Below are positions 45,878 to 54,974 of a DNA stretch of 64,000 nt, one piece after another. Under the pieces are notes generated by a model, which worked only from the letters and a program-made list of their open reading frames with translations, made no database searches and was not told the origin of the DNA. Positions within the stretch are counted from its first letter, which is position 1. The number at the start of each line of letters is the position of its first letter. Source of the DNA: Bradyrhizobium guangdongense (lineage in GTDB: Bacteria; Pseudomonadota; Alphaproteobacteria; Rhizobiales; Xanthobacteraceae); assembly GCF_004114975.1 (NCBI RefSeq), contig NZ_CP030051.1, forward strand, positions 3,968,001-4,032,000. The letters are read 5' to 3'. The position numbers and the translations under genes were made by a program.

Positions 45878-46439
45878 CGCTTGCGCTGACCCGGGCGAGG
45901 CTGGCTTCCGTCCAACCCAGGCTTCCGTCCAACCTAGGCTTCCGCCGACCCCGCACGCTGCGCTGACACCCTTGGCATGTCCTGCCAGTGGGTTCGCCTC
46001 GGTCGGTTTCGGAGCTTGCACTGGGCGCGAGCTGCCGTCGCGCGTCGGTCTTCTGACGGGGCAAGGATGGGGCAAGGGGCCAATTTGGGGGAGCCATCAT
46101 CCGGGTCGTCCTGATCCGCCTCGCATATCCGTAATTCGCATAAGGTATATTATGGAATATATTTATATACAATCAGATCAGATGTTTAGCCGAAATTGCT
46201 ATCACTGGGCTTTCGCTTCCCTGCGATTTCCGGCCCCGGGTTGGTTCAGCTCGTCAGGACTTGACCGCTACTGTGCATGGGGTTGTTTTTCAGATTTTGA
46301 ATTGGGCCGATGTCTTATTGCCGCGACCTTGTCGGGCTGCAATAAGCGAGCTCCGCGAGATCGCAGATGACCTTCAGGCCCGACGTCCGTATGGTCTGCG
46401 TCTCACAACAAGAACAATCTTCTGAGGAAGCACAGACCC
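45878..46439. other. 562-bp gap between ferritin-like gene and TRAP operon
   Basis: No convincing gene on either strand. An open frame crossing it (to 46370) is an unbroken continuation out of the ferritin-like gene's alternate frame. The gap contains the 17-bp tandem repeat and an AT-rich patch near 46140-46185 (attatggaatatatttatat), which is strikingly unlike the GC-rich surroundings. The TRAP operon promoter must lie here, and the AT-rich patch is a possible UP element or upstream site. Confidence 0.6.
45903..45950. repeat. 17-bp tandem repeat
   Basis: Two nearly identical 17-bp units, GGCTTCCGTCCAACCCA (45903-45919) and the same with one base changed (45920-45936), followed by a third partial unit starting GGCTTCCG (45937-45944). 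It lies just after the stop of the ferritin-like gene, in a non-coding gap. Confidence 0.7.
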
Positions 46440-47459
46440 ATGAGTTTTTCCCGCCGCACGCTTCTAAAGGCCTCCGCCGCGACCGCCGTTTTTGGCGGCG
46501 TCAGCGCAACCTATGTGGCCCGTGCCCAGGCTGCCGAGTTCACCTACAAATACGCCAATAACCTGCCCGACACGCACCCGCTCAACATCCGCGCCAAGGA
46601 GATGGCTGCGGCGATCAAGAGCGAGACTGGCGGCAAGTTCGACCTCCAGATCTTCCCCAATAACCAGCTTGGCTCGGACACCGACATGCTGAGCCAGATC
46701 CGTTCCGGCGGCGTCGAGTTCTTCACGCTGTCCGGCCTGATTCTGTCGACCCTGGTGCCGGCGGCATCCATCAACGGCATCGGCTTCGCATTTCCGGATT
46801 ACGACACGGTCTGGAAGGCCATGGACGGTGACCTCGGCGCTTATGTCCGCGGCGAGATCAAGAAGGCCGGCCTCGAGGTCATGGACAAGATCTGGGACAA
46901 CGGCTTCCGCCAGACCACGTCGTCGACCAAGCCCATCAACGGTCCTGACGACTTCAAGGGTTTCAAGATCCGCGTGCCGGTATCGCCACTGTGGACCTCG
47001 ATGTTCAAGGCCTTCGACGCCGCGCCCGCCTCGATCAATTTCGCCGAAGTCTATTCCGCGCTCCAGACCAAGATCGTCGAGGGCCAGGAGAACCCGCTGG
47101 CGATCATCTCGACCGCCAAGCTCTACGAGGTTCAGAAATACTGCTCGCTGACCAACCACATGTGGGACGGCTTCTGGTTCCTGGCCAATCGGAGAGCCTG
47201 GGAGAAACTCCCACAGGACGTGCGCACCATCGTCGCCAAGAACATCAACGCCGCCGCCATCAAGGAACGTGAGGATACGGCCAAGCTGAACGCTGGTCTC
47301 CAGCAGGAGCTCGCGGGCAAGGGCCTGACCTTCAACCAGCCCGCGGTCGCGCCCTTCCGCGACAAGCTGCGCACCGCCGGCTTCTACGCCGAGTGGAAGG
47401 GCAAGTATGGCGAGCAGGCCTGGGAGCTCTTGGAAAAGGCCGTCGGCAAACTGTCGTAA
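46440..47459 (+). CDS. TRAP transporter substrate-binding protein (DctP family), system 1
   Basis: 339-residue periplasmic solute-binding protein of a tripartite ATP-independent transporter. It has a twin-arginine-like signal (SRRTLLKASAATAVFGG, residues 4-20) and the DctP fold with FKYANNLPDTHPLN-like opening (YKYANNLPDTHPLNIRAKEM), the conserved carboxylate-binding Arg region FKIRVPVSP and EVYSALQTKIVEGQENPLAI. ATG 46440 with GAGGAAG about 9 nt upstream. First gene of an operon with a fused permease and an acyl-CoA synthetase. The substrate is probably an organic acid. Confidence 0.93.
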   Translation: MSFSRRTLLKASAATAVFGGVSATYVARAQAAEFTYKYANNLPDTHPLNIRAKEMAAAIKSETGGKFDLQIFPNNQLGSDTDMLSQIRSGGVEFFTLSGLILSTLVPAASINGIGFAFPDYDTVWKAMDGDLGAYVRGEIKKAGLEVMDKIWDNGFRQTTSSTKPINGPDDFKGFKIRVPVSPLWTSMFKAFDAAPASINFAEVYSALQTKIVEGQENPLAIISTAKLYEVQKYCSLTNHMWDGFWFLANRRAWEKLPQDVRTIVAKNINAAAIKEREDTAKLNAGLQQELAGKGLTFNQPAVAPFRDKLRTAGFYAEWKGKYGEQAWELLEKAVGKLS

Positions 47460-47474
47460 CGCGTTGGGGCCGTC

Positions 47475-49364
47475 ATGGCTCATACCGGGGTTCAGGTGAG
47501 CGAAATGATGGGCGAGGCGACCGTTCAGTCCCCTCGCCGATCCTCCGTGCTGGCCTCGCTCGAGCGCATCCTCGGCCTCGCCGTCGAAATCCCGGCGGCC
47601 ATTCTGGTGGTCGTCGAGATCGCGATCCTGTTTGCCGGCGTCGTCGCGCGCTACGGCTTGCATCGGCCGCTGATCTGGTCCGATGAGCTCGCTTCGATCC
47701 TGTTCCTGTGGCTGGCGATGCTGGGCGCGGCAGTCGCATTTCGCCGCTCTGAGCACATGCGCATGACCGCGGTTGTCGCGCGTGCGCGGCCGGCCACGCG
47801 CGCTTATCTCGACCTCGTCGCCACCTGCGCAGCGTTGGCCTTCCTCGTGCTGATCATCTGGCCGGCCTGGGACTACGCCTACGAGGAAAGTTTCATCACC
47901 ACGCCGGCGCTGCAGATCTCGAACATGTGGCGCGCCGTCGCGCTGCCGGTCGGGATCTGCCTGATGGCGGCGTTCGCGCTGGTCCGGCTGTTCCGCACTG
48001 CCGATTATCGCATGGTGCTGACGGCCGTGATCTCCGTTGTCGTCGTGGTCGGTTTGTTCTGGCTGGCACAGCCTTATTTGCGGCCTCTCGGCAATCTCAA
48101 TCTCGTTATCTTCTTCGTCGGCGTCGCCGGCTTCTGCGTCTTCGCCGGCGTTCCCATCGCGTTCGGCTTTGGCCTCGCGATCTTCGGCTATCTGGCGCTC
48201 ACCACGCCCACGCCGGTCATGGTGCTGGTCGGGCGGATGGACGAGGGCATGAGCCATCTGATCCTGCTGTCGGTGCCGCTGTTCGTCTTCCTGGGGCTTC
48301 TGATCGAGATGACCGGCATGGCCCGGGCGATGGTGGCGTTCCTGGGAAGCCTGCTCGGCCACGTCCGCGGCGGGCTGCACTACGTGCTGGTAGGCGCGAT
48401 GTACCTGGTCTCCGGCATATCAGGCGCCAAGGCCGCCGACATGGCCGCGGTCGCGCCCGTGCTGTTTCCTGAAATGAAGCAGCGTGGTGCCAAGCCCGGC
48501 GATCTCGTCGCGCTGCTGGCGGCGACCGGCGCCCAAACCGAGACCATCCCGCCGAGCCTCGTGCTGATCACGATCGGCTCGGTCACCGGCGTCTCGATCG
48601 CGGCGCTGTTCACCGGCGGCCTGCTGCCTGGTGTCGTGCTCGCGATCACGCTGTGCATGCTGGTGCGCTGGCGTTACCGCCACGAGGACATGAGCCATGT
48701 CCGCCGCGCCACGGCCTCCGAGATCGGCAAGACCTTCATCGTCGCCCTGCCCGCGCTCGCGCTGCCTTTCGTGATCCGCTACGCCGTGGTCGAGGGCATC
48801 GCGACCGCAACCGAAGTCTCCACCATCGGCATCGTCTATGGCGCCCTGGTCGGCCTGTTGATCTATCGCCGCTTCGACTGGCGGCGGCTGTTTCCGATGC
48901 TGGTCGAAACGGCTGCGCTGTCGGGCGCGATCCTGCTGATCATCGGCACCGCCACCGGCATGGCCTGGGGCCTGACCCAATCAGGCTTCTCGCGCTCGCT
49001 AGCGGCAGCCATGACCGGATTGCCCGGGGGAGCTGCGACCTTCATCGCCGTATCCATCCTGGCCTTCACGATCCTCGGCAGCGTTCTGGAGGGCATCCCC
49101 GCGATCGTGCTGTTCGGACCCTTGCTATTTCCGATCGCCCGCGCCGTCGGCGTGCACGAGGTGCACTACGCCATGGTGATCATTCTGGCGATGGGTATCG
49201 GGCTATTCGCGCCGCCCTTCGGCGTCGGCTATTATGCGGCCTGCGCCATTGGACGCGTCGATCCAGCCGACGGCATCAGACCGATCTGGGGCTATCTGGT
49301 GGCGCTGCTGGTGGGATTGATCATCGTCGCGGTCTTCCCCTGGATTTCGATTGGATTCCTGTAA
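47475..49364 (+). CDS. Fused TRAP permease DctQ-DctM, system 1
   Basis: 629-residue membrane protein combining the small DctQ subunit (about residues 30-185, four helices, VARYGLHRPLIWSDELASIL) and the large DctM subunit (about 200-629, 11-12 helices, with SGAKAADMAAVAPVL and PPSLVLITIGSVTGVSIAALF). Fused QM permeases are a known TRAP variant. It follows the binding-protein gene after 15 nt and is followed by an acyl-CoA synthetase. It contrasts with the unfused system 2 at 52.1-54.0 kb. Confidence 0.93.
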   Translation: MAHTGVQVSEMMGEATVQSPRRSSVLASLERILGLAVEIPAAILVVVEIAILFAGVVARYGLHRPLIWSDELASILFLWLAMLGAAVAFRRSEHMRMTAVVARARPATRAYLDLVATCAALAFLVLIIWPAWDYAYEESFITTPALQISNMWRAVALPVGICLMAAFALVRLFRTADYRMVLTAVISVVVVVGLFWLAQPYLRPLGNLNLVIFFVGVAGFCVFAGVPIAFGFGLAIFGYLALTTPTPVMVLVGRMDEGMSHLILLSVPLFVFLGLLIEMTGMARAMVAFLGSLLGHVRGGLHYVLVGAMYLVSGISGAKAADMAAVAPVLFPEMKQRGAKPGDLVALLAATGAQTETIPPSLVLITIGSVTGVSIAALFTGGLLPGVVLAITLCMLVRWRYRHEDMSHVRRATASEIGKTFIVALPALALPFVIRYAVVEGIATATEVSTIGIVYGALVGLLIYRRFDWRRLFPMLVETAALSGAILLIIGTATGMAWGLTQSGFSRSLAAAMTGLPGGAATFIAVSILAFTILGSVLEGIPAIVLFGPLLFPIARAVGVHEVHYAMVIILAMGIGLFAPPFGVGYYAACAIGRVDPADGIRPIWGYLVALLVGLIIVAVFPWISIGFL

Positions 49365-49387
49365 GCGCGGCGTCACGGAGGGTGTCG

Positions 49388-51037
49388 ATGAGTGATCGGC
49401 AGAACCAGTACAATATCGGCCTCGACAAGACCCCTGCCAACTACGTGCCGCTATCGCCGCTGAGCTTCCTTGCGCGCAGCGCTGCGGTGTACCCGGATCA
49501 CGTCAGCACGGTCTATGAGGGCCGCAGCTTCACCTGGGCGCAGACGCATGAGCGCTGTAAGCGCTTTGCGTCATATCTCGCCGGCAAGGGCATCGGCGTC
49601 GGCGACACCGTCGCGGCGATGCTGCCGAACATCCCGGCGATGAACGAAGCACATTTCGCGGTCCCGATGACGGGCGCCGTGCTCAACGCTCTCAACATCC
49701 GGCTCGATGCGCCCTCGATCGCGTTCCAGCTCGATCACGGCGGCGCCAGAATCATCCTGGTCGATCCCGAATTTTCCGGCGTGATCACCGATGCGCTGGC
49801 CCAGATGACCGGGCCAAAGCCGTTCGTGATCGACGTTGACGATGCCGCCTTCACGGGCGCCAAGCGCATCGGCGAGATCGAATATGAAGCGGCCGTCGCG
49901 CAAGGCGATCCGAATTTTGCAGCGATCGCGCCGGGCGATGAATGGGATGCGATCGCGCTGAGCTATACCTCGGGCACGACGGGCAATCCCAAGGGCGTCG
50001 TGACCCATCATCGCGGCGCCTATCTGAACGCCGTCAGCAACATCCTCGCCGGCAATCTCGGCCAGCATCCGGTCTATCTGTGGACCCTGCCGATGTTTCA
50101 CTGCAATGGCTGGTGCTTCCCCTGGACCATGGCGGCAGCTGCCGGAATCAATGTCTGCCTGCGCAAGGTCGAGCCGACCAGGATCTTCGAGCTGATCAGG
50201 CAGCACGGCGTCACCCATATGTGCGGCGCGCCGATCGTCTACAACACGCTGATCAACGCACCCGATGCACCGAAAGGAAATGCGGCTCGCCGCGTGGTCG
50301 GCCTGATCGCCGGCGCGGCCCCGCCGGTCGCAGTCCTCGAAGGCGCCGAGCGCATCGGCATCAAGCTCACGCACGTCTATGGCCTGACCGAGGTCTACGG
50401 CCCCGCCTCCGTCTGCGCCGAGCAGCCCGGCTGGGACGATCTTCCCGCCGCCGAGCGCGCGCGCATGAAGCGCCGGCAGGGCGTGCCCTACCCGCTCGAG
50501 GAAAGCGTCACCGTCATCGATCCCAACACCATGCAGCAGGTCCCGCGCGACGGCGAGACGATCGGCGAGGTCATGTTTCGCGGCAACATCGTGATGAAGG
50601 GCTACCTCAAGAACGAGAAGGCGACCAAGGAAGCCTTCGAGGGCGGCTGGTTTCACACCGGCGATCTCGGCGTGCTCGACGAGCACGGCTACGTCACGAT
50701 CAAGGACCGGTCCAAGGACATCATCATCTCGGGCGGCGAGAACGTCTCGTCCGTCGAAGTCGAGGATATCCTCTACAAGCACCCGGCCGTGCTGTTCGCC
50801 GCGGTGGTTGCCAAGCCTGATCCCAAATGGGGCGAAGTGCCTTGCGCCTTCGTCGAGCTGAAGGACGGCGCCAGCGCGACCGAAGCCGACATCATCGCCT
50901 TCTGCCGCACGCATATGAGCGGCTTCAAGACACCGAAGGCCGTCGTCTTCGGGCCGATCCCGAAGACGTCGACCGGCAAGATCCAGAAATTCCTGCTGCG
51001 CAACGAAGTCGGCTCGGCCAAAGCCATTTCGGCGTGA
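49388..51037 (+). CDS. Acyl-CoA synthetase (AMP-forming)
   Basis: 549-residue ANL-family ligase that activates a carboxylic acid with ATP and CoA. P-loop YTSGTTGNPKGVV, adenylate site GLTEVYGP, hinge and core motif GWFHTGDLGVLDEHGYVTIKDRSKD, and the catalytic Lys in TSTGKIQKF. It resembles the medium-chain/DmdB-like branch, and the substrate cannot be read from sequence. ATG 49388 has GGAGGG 6 nt upstream. The operon position after a TRAP permease suggests that the imported acid is this enzyme's substrate. A hairpin follows 16 nt after the stop. Confidence 0.92.
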   Translation: MSDRQNQYNIGLDKTPANYVPLSPLSFLARSAAVYPDHVSTVYEGRSFTWAQTHERCKRFASYLAGKGIGVGDTVAAMLPNIPAMNEAHFAVPMTGAVLNALNIRLDAPSIAFQLDHGGARIILVDPEFSGVITDALAQMTGPKPFVIDVDDAAFTGAKRIGEIEYEAAVAQGDPNFAAIAPGDEWDAIALSYTSGTTGNPKGVVTHHRGAYLNAVSNILAGNLGQHPVYLWTLPMFHCNGWCFPWTMAAAAGINVCLRKVEPTRIFELIRQHGVTHMCGAPIVYNTLINAPDAPKGNAARRVVGLIAGAAPPVAVLEGAERIGIKLTHVYGLTEVYGPASVCAEQPGWDDLPAAERARMKRRQGVPYPLEESVTVIDPNTMQQVPRDGETIGEVMFRGNIVMKGYLKNEKATKEAFEGGWFHTGDLGVLDEHGYVTIKDRSKDIIISGGENVSSVEVEDILYKHPAVLFAAVVAKPDPKWGEVPCAFVELKDGASATEADIIAFCRTHMSGFKTPKAVVFGPIPKTSTGKIQKFLLRNEVGSAKAISA

Positions 51038-51052
51038 GAGAGACCGCATAAC

Positions 51053-51079
51053 CTTCCGCCTGAGAGATTCAGGCGGAAG
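51053..51079. terminator. Perfect hairpin between convergent TRAP operons
   Basis: 11-bp perfect stem CTTCCGCCTGA (51053-51063) and TCAGGCGGAAG (51069-51079) with a 5-nt loop. It sits 16 nt after the acyl-CoA synthetase stop and 14 nt from the convergent dctP2 stop. Symmetric position and perfect stem suggest a bidirectional terminator. It lacks a long T-tract. Confidence 0.7.
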
Positions 51080-51092
51080 ATCTCGTTCGCCG

Positions 51093-52070
51093 TCACATCT
51101 TCTTGTAGGCGTCGATGACGGCCTGGCCGTCCGCGCCGGCCTTCTTGAGCCAGTCGGCCGTGAGCTGCTCACCGATCTTCTCGAAACCGGCCTTCAGCGC
51201 CGGGCTTGGCGGCTCAACCGTCATGCCCTTGGCCTTGAGCTGCTCGATGTACCAATTGGCCTTGTCTTCCCAGGCCTTCCAGCCGCGCGTTTCCGCGGTA
51301 GCCGCGGCCTTGAGGACGGCCTCCTGGGTCGGCTTGTCGAGAGCCTCGAATGCCGCCTTGTTGACGAAGGTGTAGTCCTTCGGGATCCAGGCTTGCACAT
51401 CGTAGAAATACTTGAGCGACTCCCAGGCCTTGGAATCGTAGCCCGTGCCGCCGGACGACATGAAGGAATTCACGACGCCCGTTGCGAGCGCTTGCGGAAG
51501 CTCTGCGGCCTGGATCGTGACGGCCTGGGCGCCGACCAACTCGCCGATACGCGCGGTGCCGACGTTATAGGCACGCCACTTCAGGCCCTTCATGTCCTCG
51601 ATCGAGGCAAGCGGCTTGTTGGCGTACACGCCCTGCGGCGCCCACGGCACCGCGAACAGGAGCTTCAGGCCTTGCGCGTCCAGCTTCTTGGCGATCAGCG
51701 GCTTCGACGCCTGGTACAGCTTCATCGCCTGAGGGAAGCTCGTCGCAAGGAACGGCACGACGTCGATCCCGAACACAGGGTCTTCGTTCTCATGGATCGA
51801 GAGCAACAATTCGCCCATTTGCGCCTGCCCCGTCACGACCGCACGCTTGATGTCCGGGGCCTTGAACAGCGAGGCGTTCGGATGAACTGTGATGAGCAGC
51901 TTTCCGGAGGTCGCAGCTTCGACGTCCTTGGCGAAAGCGACCAGGTTTTCCGAGTGCGGATTGTCGATTGGATATGCCGCCGGCAGATTCCATTTGGTCT
52001 GGGCCATGACGGGCGGCGCGGCCAGCAACGCACCAGCGATTAGACCTGAGAGCAACAAGCGAGACGTCAT
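51093..52070 (-). CDS. TRAP transporter substrate-binding protein (DctP family), system 2
   Basis: 325-residue periplasmic binding protein with a Sec signal (MTSRLLLSGLIAGALLAAPPVMA). DctP-fold motifs KWRAYNVGTARIGELVGAQ and VNSFMSSGGTGYDSKAWESL are present, the latter being a variant that suggests a different ligand from system 1. ATG 52070 with GAGAAG upstream. Last gene of the minus-strand Q-M-P operon, 32 nt after the large permease. Confidence 0.92.
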   Translation of the reverse strand: MTSRLLLSGLIAGALLAAPPVMAQTKWNLPAAYPIDNPHSENLVAFAKDVEAATSGKLLITVHPNASLFKAPDIKRAVVTGQAQMGELLLSIHENEDPVFGIDVVPFLATSFPQAMKLYQASKPLIAKKLDAQGLKLLFAVPWAPQGVYANKPLASIEDMKGLKWRAYNVGTARIGELVGAQAVTIQAAELPQALATGVVNSFMSSGGTGYDSKAWESLKYFYDVQAWIPKDYTFVNKAAFEALDKPTQEAVLKAAATAETRGWKAWEDKANWYIEQLKAKGMTVEPPSPALKAGFEKIGEQLTADWLKKAGADGQAVIDAYKKM

Positions 52071-52102
52071 CGAACTTCTCCTCACGGTAAAACGCAAAAC
52101 CC

Positions 52103-53416
52103 TCAGTCGGGGAACGCGAGCTTGGGCAGAAACAGCACGATTTGCGGATATTCGGTGATGATGAACACGGCAGCCAGCAGCAGCACGAAGAACGGGAACG
52201 CGGCCCGCGCGACGGTCAGGGTGTCGCGGCCGCTCATGTTCTGCAGCACGAACAGGTTGAAGCCGACCGGCGGAGTGATCTGCGCCATCTCGACATGGAT
52301 GATGAGGTAGACGCCGAACCAGACCAGATCGAGCCCGGCCTGCTTGACCATCGGCAGCACGATGACGGCCGTCAACACGATCATCGAGATGCCGTCGATC
52401 AGGCAACCGAGGATGATGTACATGATGCTCAGATACAGCGCGAGCATGCCCGGCGTGAGCTGTTGCCCCTGGACCCAGGTGGCGAGGGCCGCCGGAATGC
52501 CGGTATAGGCCATCGCGGCCGTGGTGTACGCGGCCCCCGCGAGAATGAGCATGATCATGCAGGTCAGACGCGTCGCGCTCATGACGCTCTCGACGAAGTT
52601 CTTGCGCGTGAGCGTTCCGCTCCACCATGCCAGCAGCAGCGCGCCGGCGACGCCCCACGCCGCGCATTCGGTCGCGGTCGCAAAGCCAAGCACGAGTGAG
52701 AGGAAGACCGCGAGGATCAGCAGCAGGCACGGCACGAGCTTGGCCGATTCCTTCAGCTTCTGCCGGAACGGCATGGGAGGATCGCGCGGCGGAATCTTCT
52801 TCGGGTTGAGCAGCGACCAGATGATGATGTAACCGGAGTAAAGCACCATCACGAGCGCACCCGGCAGGAAGCCGCCCAGGAACACCTGCAGGACCGAGAC
52901 GTTGGCCGTGACCGCATAGACGACCATCGGGATCGACGGCGGGATCAGCAAGCCGAGCGTTCCGGAGCCAGCCAGAGAGCCGAGGCTGAGGCCCTTGTCG
53001 TAGCCGCGTCCGTCGAGCTCGGGGAGCGCGATCTTGCCGATCGTCGCGCAGGTCGCAGCCGAGGAGCCCGACACGGCCGCAAAGATGCCGCAGCCGATGA
53101 CGTTCACATGCGTCAGCCGCCCCGGCAGCCATTGCACCCAGGGCGACAAGCCGCGGAACATCTCTTCCGATAACTTCGTCCTGAACAGGATTTCTCCCAT
53201 CCAGATAAACAGCGGCAATGCGGCCAGCGTCCAGGACGAGCTCGCGCTCCAGGTGGTGGTGGCCAGCACGGAGCCGAGTGGCAGGCTCGTGGTCAGCGCC
53301 ATCGCCACGAAACCGACCAGCCCAAGCGATACGGCGATCCAGACCCCGCTCCCCAGCAGCAGGATCATCACGCCGAGCAGGATGAACGAGAGTTCGATCA
53401 TACCGAGATTGGCCAT
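52103..53416 (-). CDS. TRAP transporter large permease (DctM), system 2
   Basis: 437-residue inner-membrane protein with 11-13 helices: MANLGMIELSFILLGVMILLLG at the N-terminus, SGSSAATCATIGKIALPEL, and the PPSIPMVVYAVTANVSVLQVF loop, plus a C-terminal ITPPVGFNLFVLQ block. All are typical of DctM. The start is ATG 53416, just after the DctQ stop (TGATCATG). A TTG at 53422 overlapping dctQ is less likely. Confidence 0.93.
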   Translation of the reverse strand: MANLGMIELSFILLGVMILLLGSGVWIAVSLGLVGFVAMALTTSLPLGSVLATTTWSASSSWTLAALPLFIWMGEILFRTKLSEEMFRGLSPWVQWLPGRLTHVNVIGCGIFAAVSGSSAATCATIGKIALPELDGRGYDKGLSLGSLAGSGTLGLLIPPSIPMVVYAVTANVSVLQVFLGGFLPGALVMVLYSGYIIIWSLLNPKKIPPRDPPMPFRQKLKESAKLVPCLLLILAVFLSLVLGFATATECAAWGVAGALLLAWWSGTLTRKNFVESVMSATRLTCMIMLILAGAAYTTAAMAYTGIPAALATWVQGQQLTPGMLALYLSIMYIILGCLIDGISMIVLTAVIVLPMVKQAGLDLVWFGVYLIIHVEMAQITPPVGFNLFVLQNMSGRDTLTVARAAFPFFVLLLAAVFIITEYPQIVLFLPKLAFPD

Positions 53417-53418
53417 GA

Positions 53419-54015
53419 TCAACCCCCGCCGCCCTGCGATATTCGCTCGATGAATTCGTCCGGCGTTTCGTCGGGCGAGCCCTGCTCGTAGCTTGGCCGG
53501 CCGCCACGCAGCACATTGACCATCTCGTCAATCACCGCGATCGACAGGATCGCGAGGCCACCGGCAAAGCCGATTTGGGGAATCCAGAGAGGAACGGCGA
53601 CGACGCCCTGGGCCACGTCGTTGAAGCGCCAGGAATCGTAAGCCATCTGCGCGGCATACCGGGTAAAATAGAGAATGAAGACGGTGGCGATTCCGAGTGC
53701 GATAATCTCGGCGGCCTGCCGGGTCCGGCCGTGCAGACGCTCCAGCAGGAGTCCGACCCGGATCATCTCACCGCGCTTGAAGGTGTGAGCGAGGCCGAGA
53801 AACGCCATCGCGGCCATGCACCAGGACGCGAAATCGTCGCCGGCGGGGATGTTGATGGCAAATTGCCTGCCGACCGACATGACCATCATGATCGCGAAGA
53901 TCGCGACCATGAAAATGCCGGCTGCGTAGCCTGCGCCGAGATAGAGAAGGTCAAGGGCGCGCCGCAGCAGCCCCGGTGCCTCGATGTCCTCATGCTCCGC
54001 CAATGCGGCCCCCAA
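53419..54015 (-). CDS. TRAP transporter small permease (DctQ), system 2
   Basis: 198-residue membrane protein with four helices, DctQ type (VGRQFAINIPAGDDFASWCMAAMAFLGLAHTFKRGEMIRV). The C-terminus (about 170-198) is acidic and hydrophilic. The start is uncertain: TTG at 54015 is adjacent to a GAGGA site, and TTG at 54003 is an alternative. First gene of the unfused Q-M-P operon; the promoter lies in the 150 bp before the MBL-fold gene at 54164. Confidence 0.88.
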   Translation of the reverse strand: MGAALAEHEDIEAPGLLRRALDLLYLGAGYAAGIFMVAIFAIMMVMSVGRQFAINIPAGDDFASWCMAAMAFLGLAHTFKRGEMIRVGLLLERLHGRTRQAAEIIALGIATVFILYFTRYAAQMAYDSWRFNDVAQGVVAVPLWIPQIGFAGGLAILSIAVIDEMVNVLRGGRPSYEQGSPDETPDEFIERISQGGGG

Positions 54016-54163
54016 TCCTCACGCGTCCCGTCTTCAGCGCGTTACCGGTTCCGGCTGATTATCGCCGCCGTCCCCCGCCTGTCTTTCAGACGTTAGACCA
54101 ACACGATCAGCGCCTTGCAGGCAAGGAACATGCCGGTCTGCTCCGGATTTTCCCCAACCGGGC

Positions 54164-54961
54164 TTACACCGTCTCCAGCCGCAATCCGTCATAGGCGGGC
54201 ACCACGCCCGCCGGCAGTGTCTGCCGGATCACCTCGTAATCGACGTCGGCCGTCATGTTGGTGATGACGGCGCGCTTCGGCTTGAAACGCTCGATCCAGG
54301 ACAGCGCATCGTTAATGCTGAAGTGACTAGGGTGGCCGGTATAGCGCAGGCCGTCGACGATCCAGAGATCGAGATTTTCCAAGGCGCCCCAGCTCTCGCG
54401 CGGGATGTCGTTGAGGTCGGGCGTGTAGGCGGCGTTGCCGATGCGGTAGCCGAGCGCGGGAATGTTGCCGTGCTGGACCAGGAAAGCCGTCATCGTCACC
54501 GCGCCCCCCTTCCCCAGAATGGCCTGGGTTTCGCCCGCCTCGATCGAATGCCGGGTGAGGATCGGCGGATAGTCGCTGCCCTCCGGCGAGATGAAGCAAT
54601 AGGAGAACCGCGCCATGATGTCCTTGGCGGTCGACTGATTGAAGTAGGTCGGAATGCGCTTGCGCATGTGCAGGACGACGGAGCGCAGATCGTCCATGCC
54701 GTGGGTCTGGTCGGCATGCTCATGGGTCAGGAACACCGCGTCGATATGATCGACATTGGCATCAATGAGCTGCTCGCGCAGGTCGGGCGAGGTGTCGATC
54801 ACGATACGCGTGGTGCCGTGGCTCGAAGTCTTTTCGACCAGCAGCGAGCAGCGGCGACGCCGGTTCTTGGGATTGTTGGGATCGCAGGCACCCCAGCCGA
54901 GCGCCGGGCGCGGCACGCCGGCGGAGGAGCCGCAACCCAGGATCGTCAGCGTCAGCATCAT
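54164..54961 (-). CDS. MBL-fold metallohydrolase (PhnP-like)
   Basis: 265-residue metallo-beta-lactamase-fold enzyme related to PhnP cyclic phosphodiesterases. Motifs: ILGCGSSAGVPRPALGWGACDP, the metal-binding HEHADQTHGMDDL, and the C-terminal DGLRYTGHPSHFSI, with further His and Asp in TPDLNDI. It follows tatD by 13 nt on the same strand, and in many Rhizobiales the metG-tatD-MBL order is conserved. The true substrate is unknown. Confidence 0.9.
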   Translation of the reverse strand: MMLTLTILGCGSSAGVPRPALGWGACDPNNPKNRRRRCSLLVEKTSSHGTTRIVIDTSPDLREQLIDANVDHIDAVFLTHEHADQTHGMDDLRSVVLHMRKRIPTYFNQSTAKDIMARFSYCFISPEGSDYPPILTRHSIEAGETQAILGKGGAVTMTAFLVQHGNIPALGYRIGNAAYTPDLNDIPRESWGALENLDLWIVDGLRYTGHPSHFSINDALSWIERFKPKRAVITNMTADVDYEVIRQTLPAGVVPAYDGLRLETV

Positions 54962-54974
54962 GCGGCTCAGAACC

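Noticed and set aside
45693..46370. Open frame of 225 codons running out of the ferritin-like gene
   Set aside because: It starts in the wrong frame inside the gene and continues into the gap with no domain and no start signal of its own.
46464..48380. Minus-strand open frame of 638 codons across the TRAP genes
   Set aside because: It is antisense to two recognised TRAP genes; the composition is typical of mirrored GC-rich coding sequence.
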